Of a DNA stretch of 64,000 nucleotides, positions 11,161-20,288 are shown one piece after another (the stretch's first letter is position 1; each line of letters starts with the position of its first letter). Under the pieces are notes generated by a model. That model made no database searches, was not told where the DNA came from, and saw only the letters and a list, made by a program, of their open reading frames with translations. Origin of the DNA: Microbacteriaceae bacterium 3FA27C10 (GTDB lineage: Bacteria > Actinomycetota > Actinomycetes > Actinomycetales > Microbacteriaceae). Where the stretch lies: positions 1 through 64,000 of the forward strand of contig SCNI01000012.1 in NCBI GenBank assembly GCA_005502775.1. The letters are read 5' to 3'. The translations under genes and the position numbers were made by a program.

Positions 11161-12798
11161 CTACCGGCGACCTTTCACGATCTTCTCCTGGCCGACCTCG
11201 TCGGGGCTCGCGGCCTCGAACTTCTCGCTGCCGACCGAGGCGAGGGGCTTGCCCTCACCGGTCTGGAACTCGAGCTTGAAGTCCACGACCGCCTTCTCGA
11301 GCGCCTCGACGATGCCGTCGCTGAGCACGTTGGTGTCGCGGAGCTTGGTGAGCACCGTGGTGTTGCGGTCGAGGAAGTCGTGGAACTCGCCCTCGAAGCG
11401 GAGGATGTCCTCCACCGGCACCTCGTCGAGCTTGCCGCCGGTTCCGGCCCAGATCGAGACGACCTGCTTCTCGACCGGGAACGGCGAGTACTGCGGCTGC
11501 TTCAGCAGCTCGGTGAGGCGGGCACCACGGGCGAGCTGGCGACGGGATGCGGCATCCAGGTCGGACGCGAACATCGCGAAGGCCTCGAGCGAGCGGTACT
11601 GGGCGAGCTCGAGCTTGAGCGTGCCGGAGACCTTCTTGATCGACTTGACCTGCGCGTCACCACCGACTCGCGAGACCGAGATGCCCACGTCGACCGCCGG
11701 ACGCTGGTTGGCGTTGAAGAGGTCGGACTGGAGGAAGATCTGGCCGTCGGTGATCGAGATCACGTTGGTGGGGATGTACGCGGAGACGTCGTTCGCCTTG
11801 GTCTCGATGATCGGCAGACCGGTCATCGAGCCGGCGCCCAGCTCGTCGGAGAGCTTGGCGCAACGCTCCAGCAGACGCGAGTGCAAGTAGAACACGTCGC
11901 CGGGGTATGCCTCGCGTCCCGGCGGGCGGCGGAGCAGCAGCGACACGGCGCGGTAGGCCTCGGCCTGCTTCGACAGGTCGTCGAAGATGATGAGGACGTG
12001 CTTGCCGCCGTACATCCAGTGCTGGCCGATGGCCGAGCCGGTGTAGGGGGCGAGGTACTTGAAGCCGGCCGGGTCGGAGGCGGGCGACGCCACGATGGTG
12101 GTGTACTCCATCGCTCCGGCGTCTTCCAGCGCACCCTTGACGGAGGCGATGGTGGAGCCCTTCTGGCCGATGGCGACGTAGATGCAGCGAACCTGCTTGT
12201 TCTCGTCGCCCGACTCCCAGTTGGCCTTCTGGTTGATGATCGTGTCGATCGCGATGGCCGTCTTACCGGTCTGGCGGTCACCGATGATGAGCTGGCGCTG
12301 GCCGCGGCCGATCGGGATCATGGCGTCGATCGCCTTGATGCCGGTCTGCATGGGCTCGTGCACCGACTTGCGCGCCATGACGCCGGGGGCCTGCAGCTCG
12401 AGCTCGCGGCGGCCCTCGGAGACGATCTCGCCGAGGCCGTCGATCGGGTTGCCGAGCGGGTCGACCACGCGGCCGAGGTAGGCGTCGCCGACCGGAACCG
12501 AGAGCACCTCGCCGGTGCGGGTGACTTCCTGGCCTTCTTCGATGCCGGTGAACTCGCCGAGCACCACGACGCCGATCTCGTCTTCGTCGAGGTTCTGCGC
12601 GAGACCCAGCGTGCCGTCCGCGAAGCGGATCAGCTCGTTCGCCATCACACCGGGGAGGCCCTCGACGTGTGCGATGCCATCGGCGGCGTCGATCACGTAG
12701 CCGACCTCGGTGGTCGCAGCCTTGCTCGGGTCGTAGGCCGCGACGAAGTCCTTGAGGGCATCGCGGATCTCATCGGGGCGGATCGTAAGTTCAGCCAT
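11161..12798 (-). CDS. atpA: ATP synthase subunit alpha
   Basis: Non-catalytic nucleotide-binding subunit of F1, 545 residues. The P-loop GDRQTGKT is at 173-180 and the [10 protein letters not shown] motif carries the arginine finger that reaches the beta active site. The ATG at 12798 ([10 protein letters not shown]) has AAAAGGGAAAACG upstream; an in-frame ATG 57 nt earlier lacks a ribosome-binding site and would overlap atpH. The N-terminal helix that binds delta is present. Confidence 0.98.
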   Translation of the reverse strand: MAELTIRPDEIRDALKDFVAAYDPSKAATTEVGYVIDAADGIAHVEGLPGVMANELIRFADGTLGLAQNLDEDEIGVVVLGEFTGIEEGQEVTRTGEVLSVPVGDAYLGRVVDPLGNPIDGLGEIVSEGRRELELQAPGVMARKSVHEPMQTGIKAIDAMIPIGRGQRQLIIGDRQTGKTAIAIDTIINQKANWESGDENKQVRCIYVAIGQKGSTIASVKGALEDAGAMEYTTIVASPASDPAGFKYLAPYTGSAIGQHWMYGGKHVLIIFDDLSKQAEAYRAVSLLLRRPPGREAYPGDVFYLHSRLLERCAKLSDELGAGSMTGLPIIETKANDVSAYIPTNVISITDGQIFLQSDLFNANQRPAVDVGISVSRVGGDAQVKSIKKVSGTLKLELAQYRSLEAFAMFASDLDAASRRQLARGARLTELLKQPQYSPFPVEKQVVSIWAGTGGKLDEVPVEDILRFEGEFHDFLDRNTTVLTKLRDTNVLSDGIVEALEKAVVDFKLEFQTGEGKPLASVGSEKFEAASPDEVGQEKIVKGRR

Positions 12799-12851
12799 CG
12801 TTTTCCCTTTTCTGATGGGGATGTTCCCCAGTGCGTTCCTGTGCGCGCCGA

Positions 12852-13649
12852 TCAACCGGCGAGCTGAAGTCTCAAATCATTGATGCGCGTCGCCACGCTG
12901 CCGTCGATGACGTCGTCACCGAGCTGGATGCGCACGCCGCCGATCACCGAGGCGTCGACGATCTGGTTGAGCCTGACCGGCCGGCCGTACTGCTTGGTCA
13001 GCGTCGTCTCGAGCCGTGCCAGCTGAGCGGCGGCGAGCGGGGCCGCAGCGGTGACCGTGGCCACCGCCGAACCCGACTGGTCGGCCACGATCATCGAGGC
13101 GTAGCGGATCAGCTCGCCGATGCGGCGGCCGCGCGGCTGAGTGACCAGCTGGCGCGCGATCGCCACGGTGGGAGCGGAGGCGCGCCCGCCGAGCAGACGC
13201 TCGACGAGTGCGCGCTTCTGATCGGTGGATCCGAGCTTCGACCCGAGTGCGAGCTCGAGCTCGGCGTCACTCGTGACCGCCCGGCCGAACTCGAAGAGCT
13301 CGGCGTCGATCGCCGCGGAGGCGGGCGCCGAAGAGGCGATGGCACGGATGCCGATCTCCTCGATGCCGGCGAGGAGATCGCCGTGGCTCGACCAGCGACC
13401 GGAGACGATGCCCGAGAGCACCTCCACCGTGGTCGCGGCATAGCCGTCGCTGAACAAGCGCTTGACGAGAGCGACCTTCGCCGCTGCCGCCGCTCCGTGG
13501 TCGGAGAGTGCGCTCAGCAGGTGCGACGAATCTCCGATGATCCGACCAGCGGCGAAGAGCTCTTCTCCCGTGGCCAGATCCACCTGGGAGCCGAGGGCCG
13601 CCAGGCGGTCCCTCGCCTCCACCAGGGCTACTCTGGTCGCGCTACCCAT
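12852..13649 (-). CDS. atpH: ATP synthase subunit delta
   Basis: Delta connects the peripheral stalk (b subunits) to the top of F1. The 265-residue product is longer than the roughly 178-residue E. coli protein because of an N-terminal extension of about 80 residues, as in other actinobacteria. The OSCP core includes the C-terminal [20 protein letters not shown]. The start lies 3 nt after the atpF stop. Confidence 0.95.
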   Translation of the reverse strand: MGSATRVALVEARDRLAALGSQVDLATGEELFAAGRIIGDSSHLLSALSDHGAAAAAKVALVKRLFSDGYAATTVEVLSGIVSGRWSSHGDLLAGIEEIGIRAIASSAPASAAIDAELFEFGRAVTSDAELELALGSKLGSTDQKRALVERLLGGRASAPTVAIARQLVTQPRGRRIGELIRYASMIVADQSGSAVATVTAAAPLAAAQLARLETTLTKQYGRPVRLNQIVDASVIGGVRIQLGDDVIDGSVATRINDLRLQLAG

Positions 13650-13652
13650 CGG

Positions 13653-14216
13653 CTACTTCTTTCCCGAGGTGTCGGACGCCGCGGTGTCAGCGGCCTCCAG
13701 GTCGGCGAGGAAACGGTCGACGAGCGCCGTGGCCTTCTTGTCATCGGAGAGCGACTCCCCGATGACGCCCGAGGCGAGGTCGATCGCGAGGCTTCCCACT
13801 TCGGAGCGCAACGAGACGAGCGCCGCTTGGCGCTCGGCTTCGATTGCGACCTGGGCGTTCGCCTTGGCGCGGTCCGCATCGGTGTGGGCCTGCGCCGTGA
13901 TCTCGGTGCCGATGCGCTGGGCGTCGACGCGAGCCTGCTCGCGGATCTTCGCCGCTTCGGAGCGCGCTTCGGCGAGCTGAGCGGTGTACTGCTCGAGAGC
14001 GGCCTCCGCTTCGCGCTGCGCTTCGTCGGCCTTCTCCATGTTGCCTTCGATGGCCGCCGATCGCTGGTCGAGCAGCGTCTTCATGCGCGGCAGAACGAGC
14101 CGCCAGAAGAAGAAGAGGATCACGACGAAACACACGGCCGACCAGATGATGTCGTAGGGCTGCGGGAGCAGAGGGTTCTGCGCCTCCGCTGCTGCGACGA
14201 GGGTGGTCTGAAGCAT
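13653..14216 (-). CDS. atpF: ATP synthase subunit b
   Basis: Peripheral stalk subunit, 187 residues. A single membrane helix (about 22-42, IIWSAVCFVVILFFFWRLVLP) is followed by a long charged coiled coil rich in Ala, Glu and Arg that reaches F1. There is one b-type gene only, so the stalk is presumably a b2 homodimer. Confidence 0.96.
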   Translation of the reverse strand: MLQTTLVAAAEAQNPLLPQPYDIIWSAVCFVVILFFFWRLVLPRMKTLLDQRSAAIEGNMEKADEAQREAEAALEQYTAQLAEARSEAAKIREQARVDAQRIGTEITAQAHTDADRAKANAQVAIEAERQAALVSLRSEVGSLAIDLASGVIGESLSDDKKATALVDRFLADLEAADTAASDTSGKK

Positions 14217-14246
14217 GGCGCCTCCTTCCTAAGAGTGAAAGAGGAT

Positions 14247-14528
<282 letters not shown>

Positions 14529-15338
14529 TTAGTGTTCGTCAGCCAGCGCGAGCTGGATGTAGACCGTTGTGAGGAGAGCGAAGACGTAGGCCTGAAGCAC
14601 GGCGACCAGGATCTCGAACAGCGTGAAGACGAAGCCGAAGGCGATGGTGCCGACACCGAACAGACCGTAGAAGATGCTGGTCTGGGTCGCGGTGAACAGG
14701 AAGAACGACGTCGCAGAGAAGAACAGCACGAGGAGCAGGTGACCCACGATCATGTTCATCAGGAGTCGGAGCGTCAGCGTGATGGGCCGCAGGATGAAGG
14801 TGGAGACCAACTCGATCGGGGTCACGATGATGTAGAGCGGCCACGGCACACCCGGCGGGAACAGCGCGTTCTTGAAGAACGCACCCGGGTGCTTGCGGAG
14901 GCCGGCGTAGATGAACGCGATCCAGGCCACGATGGCGAGCACGAGCGGCATGCCGATGGTGGCGTTGCCCGAGATGTTCAGGAACGGGATGACTCCCGTG
15001 ATGTTGAACGAGAACACCAGAATCAGGATCGTGGTGATCAGCGGGAGGAAACGACGACCGTCCTTCTTGCCGAGCAGGTCTTCAGCGATGTTGACCCGCG
15101 CGAAGTCGAGGCCCATTTCGACGACGCTCTGGAAGCGGCCGGGAACCACCTTCATGCGCCTCGTGCCCAGCCAGAAGATCAGAACGATCGCGATGACCAC
15201 CAGGAAGCGGATGAGGATGATGCGGTTGATCTCGAACGGCGTACCGGCGAGGAAGATGGCTGGGGGAAAGAACTCATCGATAGACGGCCCGTGGAAGCCG
15301 CCGTCATCGGTGGCAGCCACGAGGGCTAGCAGGTTCAC
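14529..15338 (-). CDS. atpB: ATP synthase subunit a
   Basis: Membrane stator subunit containing the two proton half-channels, 269 residues with five to six hydrophobic helices. The essential arginine facing the c-ring is Arg191 in LTLRLLMNMIVGH. The GTG start at 15338 lacks a strong Shine-Dalgarno. It lies 189 bp downstream of the atpI-like gene. Confidence 0.97.
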   Translation of the reverse strand: MNLLALVAATDDGGFHGPSIDEFFPPAIFLAGTPFEINRIILIRFLVVIAIVLIFWLGTRRMKVVPGRFQSVVEMGLDFARVNIAEDLLGKKDGRRFLPLITTILILVFSFNITGVIPFLNISGNATIGMPLVLAIVAWIAFIYAGLRKHPGAFFKNALFPPGVPWPLYIIVTPIELVSTFILRPITLTLRLLMNMIVGHLLLVLFFSATSFFLFTATQTSIFYGLFGVGTIAFGFVFTLFEILVAVLQAYVFALLTTVYIQLALADEH

Positions 15339-15457
15339 AGCGTTAGCTATCAGCGCTATCTCCTGTTTCGGGGCGTGAAACCTTCTACGGTTCTCGCGAC
15401 GACGAACGGGTGGGGGTTTTGTTGTCTCGGGCTGTAGCAGCTCAGCGCGGCAAACAC

Positions 15458-15486
15458 ACTGTAGGACAACGGAACGATCAGGAGAA
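15458..15486 (-). promoter_or_regulatory. Possible promoter of atpB
   Basis: On the minus strand TTCTCC (15481-15486) and TACAGT (15458-15463) are 17 bp apart in the 189-bp gap before atpB, giving a leader of about 110 nt. The -35 match is weak; the -10 is good. The gap holds nothing else recognisable. Confidence 0.35.
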
Positions 15487-15527
15487 CACTATCAAGAGTG
15501 AGGGCATCCTGACTAATCGGGGAGCGC

Positions 15528-15998
15528 TCACTCGTCGTGCGGCAGGCGCACATCGGAGGCGTACGGCATCCGATTGCGGGCGATGACCACGACGTCGACC
15601 GCGAGGCTCCCCACCACGCCCACCACGATGCTGAGGAACAGCGCCATGTCGTTCAGCCACGGCTGACCGCGAAGCAGGATGACGAGCACGATGAAGAGGA
15701 TGAATTTCACCATCCACGAGCCCAGCACCACCACGAAGAACAGCGTCGTGTAGATCGGCGAGGCGGTGTAGCGGTTGGCGATCAGGATGCTCGCCGCGGT
15801 CACGCCCACGAACACGAACACCATGGCGGCGCCAACGAGGGCGCTCACGGCGCCGGGCCAGCCGACGGCGAGGTAGCCGATCACTCCCCCGATCACCGCG
15901 ATGGCGATGGCGAGCAGGGCGTCGAAGCGCAGGATCTTGGAGAAGACCGGGTTCGAGGACGGGGTCGGGTAGTTCCCGCGCAGCAGGGGGTCGGTCAC
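15528..15998 (-). CDS. AtpI-like membrane protein upstream of ATP synthase
   Basis: A 156-residue protein with four predicted membrane helices: ILRFDALLAIAIAVIGGVIG, AVSALVGAAMVFVFVGVTAA, TTLFFVVVLGSWMVKFILFI and LFLSIVVGVVGSLAVDVVVI. Position and topology match the atpI/UncI gene that precedes atpB in many operons and helps c-ring assembly or ion supply. Sequence similarity to classic AtpI is weak by eye, so the name is positional. It starts 3 nt after the wecA-type gene. Confidence 0.7.
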   Translation of the reverse strand: MTDPLLRGNYPTPSSNPVFSKILRFDALLAIAIAVIGGVIGYLAVGWPGAVSALVGAAMVFVFVGVTAASILIANRYTASPIYTTLFFVVVLGSWMVKFILFIVLVILLRGQPWLNDMALFLSIVVGVVGSLAVDVVVIARNRMPYASDVRLPHDE

Positions 15999-16001
15999 GT
16001 T

Positions 16002-17198
16002 CTAGGGCTCCTTGATTTCGTCGGCGGCCGCATCCAGCGGGTCGTCGGCGGCGAGGTCTTCGGCTTCGAGGGTACCCGCATCCGCTGACTGGGCCTCGAT
16101 CTCGCGCCTCTTGGCGCGGCTGAGGGGGGCGAGGGTCACGGCGGCGCAGACGATGATGCCCACCCCGAGGAACGGGAACGCTAGCCAGTACGGCTGCAGC
16201 ACGAACAGCAGCAGGCAGCCGACCGAGATGACGGCGGTCCAGGCGTAGAAGATCAGCACGGCCTGCAGATGGGTGTGCCCCATGTCGAGCAGACGGTGGT
16301 GCAGGTGCTTGCGGTCGGCGCTGAACGGGCTCTTGCCGGCGCGCAGCCGGCGGAAGATCGCGAGACCGAAGTCGAGCAGCGGGATGACCAGGATGGCGAA
16401 GGGCAGGAGGATCGGCAGGAATGCCGGGAACAGCTGCGAGCGGCCGAGCTGGGCCGGGTCGATCTGCCCGGTCACGGCGATGGCGCTGGTGGCCATCAAG
16501 AGTCCGACCAGCATCGAGCCCGCGTCGCCCATGAAGAGCTTGGCGGGGTGGAAGTTCAGCGGCAGGAAGCCCGCACAGGCGCCGATCAGCACCGCGGTCA
16601 CGAGCGAGGCCAGGTTGAAGTAGTCGGTGGGCGAGGTGTCCTGCGCGAGCAGGTAGCTGTAGAGGAAGAACACGCCGTTGGCGATGAGCGCCACCCCGGC
16701 CACCAGGCCGTCGAGCCCGTCGATGAAGTTGATGGCGTTCATCACGAGCACCACTGTCAGGATGGTGATCACGAGCGACATGCCGCTCGACCCGATGGTG
16801 AGGCCGCCGATCGGCAAGGACACGATCTGCACGCCCTGCCAGGCGAGGAGGAACGCGGCGATGATCTGGCCGGCGAGCTTGGTGAGCCAGTCGAGATCCC
16901 AGATGTCGTCGGCCACGCCGATCAGCACGATGATGAGGGCGGCGCCGAGGATGGCCCAGACCTTGCCGGGTTCCGCGAACACCAGCCGGAACCAGCTGAT
17001 CTGCGAGGCGATCGCGATCGCGATCACCACGCCCAGGAACATCGCGATGCCGCCGAGCCGGGGAGTCGGCCGCGTGTGCACGTCGCGCTCGCGGATCTTC
17101 GGGTACAGGCGGTAGCGGTTGCTGAGCTTGTAGATCACGAACGCCAGCACGAAGGTGACGACGGCGGAGACGGCGGCGACGAGGAGGTAGAACCGCAT
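16002..17198 (-). CDS. wecA: Undecaprenyl-phosphate GlcNAc-1-phosphate transferase (WecA/MraY family)
   Basis: An integral membrane enzyme that transfers a sugar-1-phosphate from a UDP-sugar to a polyprenyl phosphate, starting cell-wall glycopolymer synthesis. The protein has 398 residues and about 11 helices. Diagnostic motifs are the Asp pair in VADDIWDLD (96-103), NAINFIDGLDGL (154-165), and the KHLHHRL loop near the C-terminus that recognises the nucleotide sugar. The HLHH loop and position near atp genes fit the WecA/TagO branch rather than MraY. The acidic tail after the last helix is about 45 residues. Its start is 3 nt from the tsaC stop. Confidence 0.9.
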   Translation of the reverse strand: MRFYLLVAAVSAVVTFVLAFVIYKLSNRYRLYPKIRERDVHTRPTPRLGGIAMFLGVVIAIAIASQISWFRLVFAEPGKVWAILGAALIIVLIGVADDIWDLDWLTKLAGQIIAAFLLAWQGVQIVSLPIGGLTIGSSGMSLVITILTVVLVMNAINFIDGLDGLVAGVALIANGVFFLYSYLLAQDTSPTDYFNLASLVTAVLIGACAGFLPLNFHPAKLFMGDAGSMLVGLLMATSAIAVTGQIDPAQLGRSQLFPAFLPILLPFAILVIPLLDFGLAIFRRLRAGKSPFSADRKHLHHRLLDMGHTHLQAVLIFYAWTAVISVGCLLLFVLQPYWLAFPFLGVGIIVCAAVTLAPLSRAKRREIEAQSADAGTLEAEDLAADDPLDAAADEIKEP

Positions 17199-17201
17199 GA
17201 C

Positions 17202-17864
17202 TCAGGCGCCGGAATCCGGGCGCAGGAGATCGCCGGCGATCTCGCGGATGCGCTCGGCGGGCACCGCGCCGTGACGCACGATCACGAGCGTGCCGTCGGC
17301 GGCGGTGGCGTCGACGATGGTGGAGGCGGTCGCCTCGGGCCGCGCTCCCCCGTCGAGGTACACGCTGATGCTGTCGCCGAGCATCCCGAGCGCCTCGGCC
17401 GCCGTGGTGGCGGCCGGCTGCCCGGTGAGGTTGGCGCTGGAGACCGCGAGCGGGCCCGTCTCGGCCAGCAGTTCGAGCGCGATCGGATCGTCGGGCATCC
17501 GGAGCGCCACGGTGCCGCCGGTCTCGCCGAGGTCCCAGGCGAGCGACGGCGTGGCCTGCAGGATGACGGTGAGGCCGCCGGGCCAGAACTCGGCCACGAG
17601 GGCGCGCACGATCTCGGGGATGTCGGTGGCGAGCGCGTCGAGGGTCGGCAGGCCGGGGATGAGCACGGGCGGTGGTGACTGCCTGGTGCGCCCCTTCGCG
17701 TCGAGCAGGCGCTGCACGGCCTTCGGGTCGAAGGCGTCGGCCGCCACCCCGTAGACGGTGTCGGTGGGGAGCACGACGAGCTCGCCGCGTGCGAGTGCTG
17801 CCCGCGCGAGCCGCATTCCGGTGAGAAGCTCCGTCGGCGCAGAGCAGTCGTAAGTGGCAGCCAT
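17202..17864 (-). CDS. tsaC: L-threonylcarbamoyladenylate synthase (Sua5/YrdC/TsaC)
   Basis: Makes threonylcarbamoyl-AMP from threonine, bicarbonate and ATP for the t6A37 modification of ANN-decoding tRNAs. The 220-residue product has the YrdC core: LPTDTVYGVAADA, the KGR motif in LDAKGRTRQSPPP, LRMPDDP and SSANLTGQPA. The start at 17864 was preferred over an ATG 12 nt upstream because GGTGGGCGAG lies just before it; the choice is not firm. It follows rho-prfA-prmC, a conserved actinobacterial order. Only the YrdC domain is present, no Sua5 C-terminal domain. Confidence 0.92.
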   Translation of the reverse strand: MAATYDCSAPTELLTGMRLARAALARGELVVLPTDTVYGVAADAFDPKAVQRLLDAKGRTRQSPPPVLIPGLPTLDALATDIPEIVRALVAEFWPGGLTVILQATPSLAWDLGETGGTVALRMPDDPIALELLAETGPLAVSSANLTGQPAATTAAEALGMLGDSISVYLDGGARPEATASTIVDATAADGTLVIVRHGAVPAERIREIAGDLLRPDSGA

Positions 17865-17944
17865 CTCGCCCACCATGATAGCCGGGATGGCGCGCGGGCT
17901 CGGGACGCCGCGAGCGCCGGTGTGCGCCGCGACGCCGGTCGGGG

Positions 17945-18133
17945 TCAGCGGTTGACTCGGCCCCGCCCGAAGATCAGCCAGAGGATCGAACCGAGGATCG
18001 ACAGGAAGAACGCCACCAGGATCCAGACGAACTTGCCGACGCCGCCGTGGTTGGGGTTCCGCACGATCGACACCACCGTCACGATGAAGATGACGAGTCC
18101 GACGACTCCGAAAGTGAAGGAGATGGGTTCCAT
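17945..18133 (-). CDS. Small membrane protein with PLDc_N-like domain
   Basis: A 62-residue protein starting MEPISFTFGV, with two membrane helices (about 5-23 and 36-54) joined by the polar loop VRNPNHGGVGKF. This hairpin resembles the phospholipase D nuclease N-terminal (PLDc_N) family of small two-helix proteins. AGGAGG stands 7-8 nt before the ATG, a strong ribosome-binding site. It lies between prmC and tsaC. No function is known. The frame stays open far upstream, antisense-like to prmC codons, and that part is a shadow. Confidence 0.8.
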   Translation of the reverse strand: MEPISFTFGVVGLVIFIVTVVSIVRNPNHGGVGKFVWILVAFFLSILGSILWLIFGRGRVNR

Positions 18134-18249
18134 TGGGTGCCTCCTGGGCTCGGGTGGGTGCTGTTCGATCGTAGTGGGGTCGGCGAGGGGCGGGACGTGG
18201 GAACGGGTGTGAGGGTCTCGGGCCGTTCTCGTTGACCCAAGGTGAGCGT

Positions 18250-18276
18250 GCGGCGCCGGGCAAGGACCGGCGCCGC
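18250..18276. terminator. GC-rich hairpin downstream of prmC
   Basis: A perfect 10-bp inverted repeat (18250-18259 with 18267-18276, 7-nt loop) in the 179-bp gap after prmC. No U-tract follows, so it may be a rho-dependent or partial terminator or an mRNA 3' end stabiliser. Confidence 0.4.
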
Positions 18277-18312
18277 CCGCGGACGCCGAGCGCAGCCCGG
18301 CGCCCACGGCAG

Positions 18313-19203
18313 CTAGCACAGCCCCGTGGTTGCCCGATCGCGCAGGGTGAGATCCCGATGGGTGGCGACAGCGTGCCACCCGTCGGCGATCAGAAGCTCC
18401 CGGATCTCCGGGCCCTGGAGGTCTCCGTGCTCGATGGTGAGGGAGCCGCCGGGGCGGAGGAGGCGGCGGGCGGTGGGGGAGACCTGACGCACGACGTCGA
18501 GGCCGTCCTCGCCGCCGTAGAGGGCATGTTCCGGGTCGTGCAGGCGCACCTCGGGGTCGCGCGGGATGGCGCCGAGCGGGATGTAGGGCGGATTCGACAC
18601 CACCACGTCGACGGTGCCGTCGAGCTCGGGCAGGGCGTCGGCCAGGTCGACGAACACCAGGCGGGCGTTGTCGGCCCCGACGGTGCGGAAGTTCTGCTTC
18701 GCCCAGATGAAGGCGGCCGTGGAGTTCTCGACCGCGGTCACCTCGGCGTACGGCACCTCGGTGGCGAGGGCCAGGGCGATGGCCCCGCTGCCGGTGCCGA
18801 GGTCGACGGCGCACGGGGCGCCATCCGGTGCGGGCACCACGGCCCGCAGGGCGTCGATCGCGAGCTGGGCCACGAACTCCGTCTCGGGCCGCGGCACGAA
18901 GACCCCGGGGCCCACGGCGAGCTCGAGCGAGCGGAACCACGCCACCCCGGTGATGTGCTGCAGTGGCTCGCGCGCGGCACGGCGCTCGACGGCCTCGACG
19001 ATGGCGAGGGTCGCTTCCGGGCCGATCGGCGCATCCGTGACCGCCAGCGACTGCACGCGGCCGCGCGAGGCTCCGAGCACGTGCCCGATCAGCAGCTCGG
19101 CGTCGGCCTGCGGGTCGAGGATGCCGCTGGCGGCGAGGATGCCGACCGAGCGCTCGTAGAGCGAGCGCACGGTCACGGGCCGGCCCATGGTCTCGATGCT
19201 CAT
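18313..19203 (-). CDS. prmC: Peptide chain release factor N5-glutamine methyltransferase
   Basis: Methylates the glutamine of the GGQ motif of RF1 and RF2 using S-adenosylmethionine. The 296-residue protein has an N-terminal helical domain and a Rossmann methyltransferase domain with DLGTGSG at 134-140 and the catalytic NPPY at 204-207. It lies 5 nt after prfA, which encodes its substrate, and is read in the same direction. Confidence 0.96.
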   Translation of the reverse strand: MSIETMGRPVTVRSLYERSVGILAASGILDPQADAELLIGHVLGASRGRVQSLAVTDAPIGPEATLAIVEAVERRAAREPLQHITGVAWFRSLELAVGPGVFVPRPETEFVAQLAIDALRAVVPAPDGAPCAVDLGTGSGAIALALATEVPYAEVTAVENSTAAFIWAKQNFRTVGADNARLVFVDLADALPELDGTVDVVVSNPPYIPLGAIPRDPEVRLHDPEHALYGGEDGLDVVRQVSPTARRLLRPGGSLTIEHGDLQGPEIRELLIADGWHAVATHRDLTLRDRATTGLC

Positions 19204-19208
19204 CGGTT

Positions 19209-20288
19209 CTAGGAGTCGGTTCCCACGGCGGCGAGGCGGCTCTCCTCATCGGCCGTGATGGCCGACTGGATGATCGGTTCGAGCGCGCCGTCCATCACCC
19301 GGTCGAGATCGTAGGCCTTGTACCCGGTGCGGTGGTCGGCGATGCGGTTCTCGGGGAAGTTGTAGGTGCGGATGCGCTCGGAGCGGTCGACCGTGCGGAT
19401 CTGGCTCTTGCGTGCGGCGCTCGCCTCGGCGTCGAGCTCCTCCTGCTGCTTCGCGAGAATGCGGGCGCGCAGCACGCGCATGCCGGCCTCGCGGTTCTGC
19501 AGCTGGCTCTTCTCGTTCTGCATCGACACCACGATCCCGGTCGGGAGGTGGGTGATGCGCACCGCGGAGTCGGTGGTGTTCACCGACTGACCGCCCGGGC
19601 CCGAGGAGCGGAACACGTCGATCTTGAGGTCGTTGGGGTTGATCTCGACCTCTTCGGGCTCGTCGACCTCGGGGAACACGAGCACGCCAGCGGCGGAGGT
19701 GTGGATGCGCCCCTGCGACTCGGTGGCCGGCACGCGCTGCACGCGGTGCACGCCGCCCTCGTACTTGAGGTGCGCCCAGACGCCCTGCGCCGGGTCGGTG
19801 GAGTTGCCCTTGACCGCGACCTGCACGTCTTTGTATCCGCCCAGGTCGCTGTCGGTGCGCTCGAGGAGCTCGGTCTTCCAGCCCTTCGACTCGGCGTAGT
19901 GCAGGTACATGCGCAGCAGGTCGGCCACGAAGAGCATGCTCTCCGCACCGCCCTCGCCGGCCTTGATCTCCATGATCACGTCGCGGGCGTCATCCGGGTC
20001 GCGCGGGATGAGGAGCCGCCGCAGCTTCTCCTCGGCCTCGGCGAGGCTCGCCTCGAGGGCGGGCACCTCCTCGGCGAACGACTCGTCGTCGGCGGCCAGT
20101 TCGCGGGCGGCCGCGAGGTCGTCGACGTTCTGCTGCCAGGCGTCATGGGCGGCGACGATGCGGCTCAACTCGGCGTAGCGCCGGTTGACCCGCTTCGAGC
20201 GCGCGGGGTCGCTGTGCAGCGCCGGATCGGAGAGCTGGCGCTGCAGATCGTCGTGCTCGGCCTGCAGGGCGGCGACGGACTCGAACAT
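19209..20288 (-). CDS. prfA: Peptide chain release factor 1
   Basis: Reads UAA and UAG stop codons. It has 359 residues, with the anticodon-like PAT tripeptide at 187-189 and GGQ at 232-234 ([17 protein letters not shown]). The start is ATG at 20288, overlapping the rho stop as TGATG; a GTG one codon earlier is also possible. The overlap implies translational coupling to rho. Confidence 0.97.
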   Translation of the reverse strand: MFESVAALQAEHDDLQRQLSDPALHSDPARSKRVNRRYAELSRIVAAHDAWQQNVDDLAAARELAADDESFAEEVPALEASLAEAEEKLRRLLIPRDPDDARDVIMEIKAGEGGAESMLFVADLLRMYLHYAESKGWKTELLERTDSDLGGYKDVQVAVKGNSTDPAQGVWAHLKYEGGVHRVQRVPATESQGRIHTSAAGVLVFPEVDEPEEVEINPNDLKIDVFRSSGPGGQSVNTTDSAVRITHLPTGIVVSMQNEKSQLQNREAGMRVLRARILAKQQEELDAEASAARKSQIRTVDRSERIRTYNFPENRIADHRTGYKAYDLDRVMDGALEPIIQSAITADEESRLAAVGTDS